DNA of 64,000 bases, from assembly GCA_020425605.1 (NCBI GenBank), contig JAGQRH010000022.1, forward strand, positions 1-64,000. The letters run 5' to 3'. Position 1 is the first letter of the stretch, and each line of letters begins with the position of its first letter. The notes beneath the pieces were generated by a model. That model was not told where the DNA came from. It saw only the letters and a list, made by a program, of their open reading frames with translations, and did not search any database. This document shows, in pieces, positions 61,781-64,000 of the stretch. The DNA comes from Planctomycetota bacterium. Lineage in GTDB: Bacteria > Planctomycetota > UBA8742 > UBA2392. A program made the position numbers and the translations under genes.

Positions 61781-62641
61781 TCAGCGCGCTTCGCCTGATT
61801 TGATCAGCGCCCTGGCACTGGGGCACAGCTTTCGAAGAAAGCAGCCGCTGCAGTCGGGGCGCTTGGCCGTGCAGACCGTGCGGCCGAAGGTCAGCAGGTT
61901 GTGGTGCAGGCTGTAGGCGCGGCCTTCAGGGATCATCGGCTTCAGCAGGGCGAACGTCTTGTCGCGGTTGGACTTGGTGTCGACAACGCCGAGCCGGTTG
62001 ATGATGCGGTGCACGTGCGTGTCCACCGGGCACAGGTCGACGCCCAGCGCTTCGATCAGTGTCACGCCGATCGTCTTTACGCCGATGCCCTTGAGCCCCG
62101 ACAGCGCCTCCATAGCCGCGTCGACGCCGAGCTTGTCGATGGCCGCATCCAGCGAGTACTCACCGATCGTTCCGTCCAGCCAGCCCAGCAGAGCCAGGAT
62201 CGCGCCGGACTTGGCGTCGGGCAGACCGGCGGCGCGGATGTAGTTCGCGAGCTGTTTCTGCTTCAGCTTCGCGACCTTCGCCCAGTCCGGTGGCTCGACG
62301 GCCACGGCCGCGTTCGACAGGCGCAGCATCACCTTGTCAACGTTGCCGGCTGCATCGCGCGGGAGCTTCGAGGCATCCTTGCCGGTGTGTTTGCCGGGCA
62401 GGTGCTTGGCGAGGTTCTGGTATCCGCGCAGGGCGTTGGGGTCGGTGGTGTTTTGGCTGAGGATGGTCAGCACCAGCACTTCCAGCGAATCCTTACGCCC
62501 GTCCCAGACAGCCACGGCAAGGTTTGCATCCAGCAGGTCGATCGCCCGCACAAGCCGCTTGCGCGTGTCCTTGATGGGGCCGCTCGCTTCTTCGCGGTGG
62601 GGAGTGCCGGTACGTTTCAGTTTGCTGAGTCTTGCAGGCAT
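61781..62641 (-). CDS. nth: Endonuclease III (DNA glycosylase/AP lyase)
   Basis: 286 residues. The helix-hairpin-helix LKGIGVKTIGV provides the catalytic Lys, and Asp lies in PVDTHVHRI. The [4Fe-4S] motif C-X6-C-X2-C-X5-C is complete (CTAKRPDCSGCFLRKLC). It removes oxidised pyrimidines in base excision repair. The N-terminal ~60 residues (basic, KRTGTPHREE) are longer than in E. coli Nth. It converges with the HEAT gene; nfo lies two genes upstream on the same strand. Confidence 0.95.
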   Translation of the reverse strand: MPARLSKLKRTGTPHREEASGPIKDTRKRLVRAIDLLDANLAVAVWDGRKDSLEVLVLTILSQNTTDPNALRGYQNLAKHLPGKHTGKDASKLPRDAAGNVDKVMLRLSNAAVAVEPPDWAKVAKLKQKQLANYIRAAGLPDAKSGAILALLGWLDGTIGEYSLDAAIDKLGVDAAMEALSGLKGIGVKTIGVTLIEALGVDLCPVDTHVHRIINRLGVVDTKSNRDKTFALLKPMIPEGRAYSLHHNLLTFGRTVCTAKRPDCSGCFLRKLCPSARALIKSGEAR

Positions 62642-62694
62642 GCGGCGAAGCTAGGAACTGGAGCCCGGAGCGCAAGCGACGAGCAGGCAGTTGC

Positions 62695-63081
62695 TTAGCG
62701 GCGCTCGGCGTCAATCAACCAGGCACGTCGCCCCAACATCCACTTTCCGTCGAGATCGTTGAACATGAGCCGGTACAGATGCGTGGTGCCGTCGTTCAGC
62801 ACCACGTCAGCGTCGACGATTGCGAAGTCACCATGCTTGACGGTACCGAGGATTGTGAATGACTCTATGTCGCCGATGGGCTCTGGAGCTTCCTCTTCAC
62901 CCATGTTGTAGGCGGGGTCGTGGCCAGCCGGCGCAGTCATTGCTCGAACCGCGGTCGTGTCGCCGTCAAGTACGGCCTGGAAGTAGGCCCGGGCCCCGAC
63001 CTCCGGCGTGGAGAAACCTGCCGCGCTCCCGCCGCAAGCAGCGAGAACCAGCACCAGGCAAACCAGGGAAGTCAGCTTCAT
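62695..63081 (-). CDS. Small lipoprotein, 128 residues
   Basis: MKLTSLVCLVLVLAAC is a lipobox signal. The mature part is a single small domain, starting TPEVGARAYFQAVLDGD, of a type seen in NTF2-like/DUF4878 lipoproteins. Its ATG overlaps the TGA of the upstream small gene (ATGA), a sign of translational coupling. Confidence 0.8.
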   Translation of the reverse strand: MKLTSLVCLVLVLAACGGSAAGFSTPEVGARAYFQAVLDGDTTAVRAMTAPAGHDPAYNMGEEEAPEPIGDIESFTILGTVKHGDFAIVDADVVLNDGTTHLYRLMFNDLDGKWMLGRRAWLIDAERR

Positions 63082-63200
63082 TCCGGCAGGCTAGTCGTGG
63101 GCTTCGGCTCCGGCAACACTTCCGGCGCGGATTCGTCGGGCTCATCAGGCGCAAGCGGAGACAGCAGTGCTGACAGCAGTGAAAGGCGAAGGAACGTCAT
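63078..63200 (-). CDS. Very small gene (40 residues) coupled to the lipoprotein gene
   Basis: MTFLRLSLLSALLSPLAPDE, then an acidic/proline-rich tail ending KPTTSLPE. GGAGG lies 5 nt before its ATG, a better ribosome binding site than most in the window. Its stop overlaps the lipoprotein start as ATGA. It looks like a short secreted or leader peptide; it could also serve only to couple translation. Confidence 0.65.
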   Translation of the reverse strand: MTFLRLSLLSALLSPLAPDEPDESAPEVLPEPKPTTSLPE

Positions 63201-63224
63201 AGGCACCTCCACCAATGATTGGGA

Positions 63225-64000
63225 TCAGCGCTTGCGGAATTTCAGCAGTATCTTCAGGTCGGCTTCGTGGCCGCCGTGGGTTTCCATCGGTGTTTCCAGC
63301 GCGCCGATGCAGTGCTCGAGGCGTTTGTCGTTCACCAGCAATTCAAAACACTTCAATCCGATGTGCCCGTGGCCCAGGTTCTCGTGGCGGTCTACACGAC
63401 GCCCGAGTTCAACCTTGCTGTCGTTGATGTGGAACGCGCGCAGGTGCTTCTTGATGCCGACGACTTTGTCGTACTCGTCCATCGTCGCATTCCAGGCTTT
63501 CTTGTCGCGTTCGTCGTAGCCGGCCGCGAAGGCGTGGGCGGTGTCGTAGCAGGTGGCGATCATCGCTTTGCGCTTCACGCCGTCGATGATTCGCGCGATG
63601 TGCTCAAAGCGCCAGCCGATGTTGCTGCCCTGCCCGGCCGTGTTTTCGATGGCGGGTTTGCACTTGCCCTTGTAGCCCTTGAGGACTTCGTTGAGGGCAT
63701 CGGCCACGCGGTCGCAGCACTGCTCGTCGGTCATCTGCTTCAGGTGCGCGCCCGGGTGGAAGACCAGCACTTCGGCGCCGAGGCGGTCGGCGCGGTCGAG
63801 CTCGTCCTTGAACGCGTCAATGCTGCGCTGCCACTTGGCATCGTCCGGCGAGCCCAGGTTGATCAGGTAGCTGTCATGAATGAAGAAGCGCGTGATGCCG
63901 GTGCGCTTCTCGGCCGCCTTGAAGTCTTCGACTTCTTCATCCTTCATCGGCTTGGAATTCCACTGCTGCTGGTTCTTGCTGAATATCTGCACGCACTCGC
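63225..64000 (-). CDS. nfo: Endonuclease IV (5' partial)
   Basis: The frame runs off the right edge; at least 255 residues are in the window, beginning in the QIFSKNQQQW segment that in Nfo follows the first strand. Metal ligands of the TIM-barrel fold are present: IHDSYLINLGSP, NTAGQGSNIG with the preceding Glu, CYDTAHAFAAG, FHINDSKVELGRRVDRHENLGHG and ALETPMETHGG. It cleaves abasic sites in base excision repair, the next step after nth. Confidence 0.94.
   Translation of the reverse strand, partial: ECVQIFSKNQQQWNSKPMKDEEVEDFKAAEKRTGITRFFIHDSYLINLGSPDDAKWQRSIDAFKDELDRADRLGAEVLVFHPGAHLKQMTDEQCCDRVADALNEVLKGYKGKCKPAIENTAGQGSNIGWRFEHIARIIDGVKRKAMIATCYDTAHAFAAGYDERDKKAWNATMDEYDKVVGIKKHLRAFHINDSKVELGRRVDRHENLGHGHIGLKCFELLVNDKRLEHCIGALETPMETHGGHEADLKILLKFRKR

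Overview
The window reads as a chromosomal segment of a high-G+C Gram-negative bacterium, most likely a member of the Planctomycetota or a close PVC relative. The evidence is the mix of genes: a transmembrane kinase-like protein with WD40 repeats and a PDZ domain, several TPR and HEAT-repeat proteins, very large secreted proteins with Ig-like, GEVED and carboxypeptidase-regulatory domains, an MCE-like protein, a YHYH lipoprotein, lipobox cytochromes, and an outer-membrane porin. This placement rests on recognition of families, not on a marker tree. No tRNA, rRNA, CRISPR array, transposase or phage gene was seen.

Layout. 1-6.3 kb: c-type cytochromes, a CPA1 antiporter with a cNMP-binding tail, a porin and a STAS protein. 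6.3-18.5 kb: the WD40 kinase-like protein, TPR proteins, a class I aminotransferase, a 48-residue small protein, an MCE-like protein and a zinc-ribbon SPFH protein. 18.5-22.7 kb: a YHYH lipoprotein bracketed by two copies of a 12-bp palindrome, a lysine-2,3-aminomutase-family radical SAM enzyme and an SQR/FccB-type flavoprotein. 22.8-28 kb: a large exported protein with a C-terminal sorting-like tail, divergent from an HTH regulator. 28.4-34.2 kb: nrdR with a candidate NrdR box, a PDZ/toroid protein, a lipoprotein, an orphan DNA methyltransferase, a kelch lipoprotein and a VOC protein. 34.4-45.2 kb: ftsK, an outer-membrane protein, an M1 aminopeptidase, a pseudouridine synthase, prfA and rpmE. 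45.4-56.9 kb: exported modular proteins, a lone nuoN, an inactive M16-type protein and a macro-domain protein. 57-64 kb: class III aminotransferase, hutI, a HEAT protein, nth, a small-ORF/lipoprotein pair and nfo (cut by the window end).

Most genes are housekeeping or envelope genes in short transcription units, separated by clear bidirectional hairpin terminators where genes converge. The most unusual signals are: (1) six copies of the palindrome TTGAC-NN-GTCAA, far more than base composition predicts, three of them intergenic and three inside genes where they use codons that look uncommon here; (2) the YHYH gene lying between two inverted copies of that palindrome, next to a TPR gene that looks like the 3' remnant of a longer ATPase or kinase gene; (3) a kinase-like protein that keeps the N-lobe and the activation-segment end but has lost, in frame, the HRD and DFG catalytic segment; (4) two very small genes with strong ribosome binding sites.
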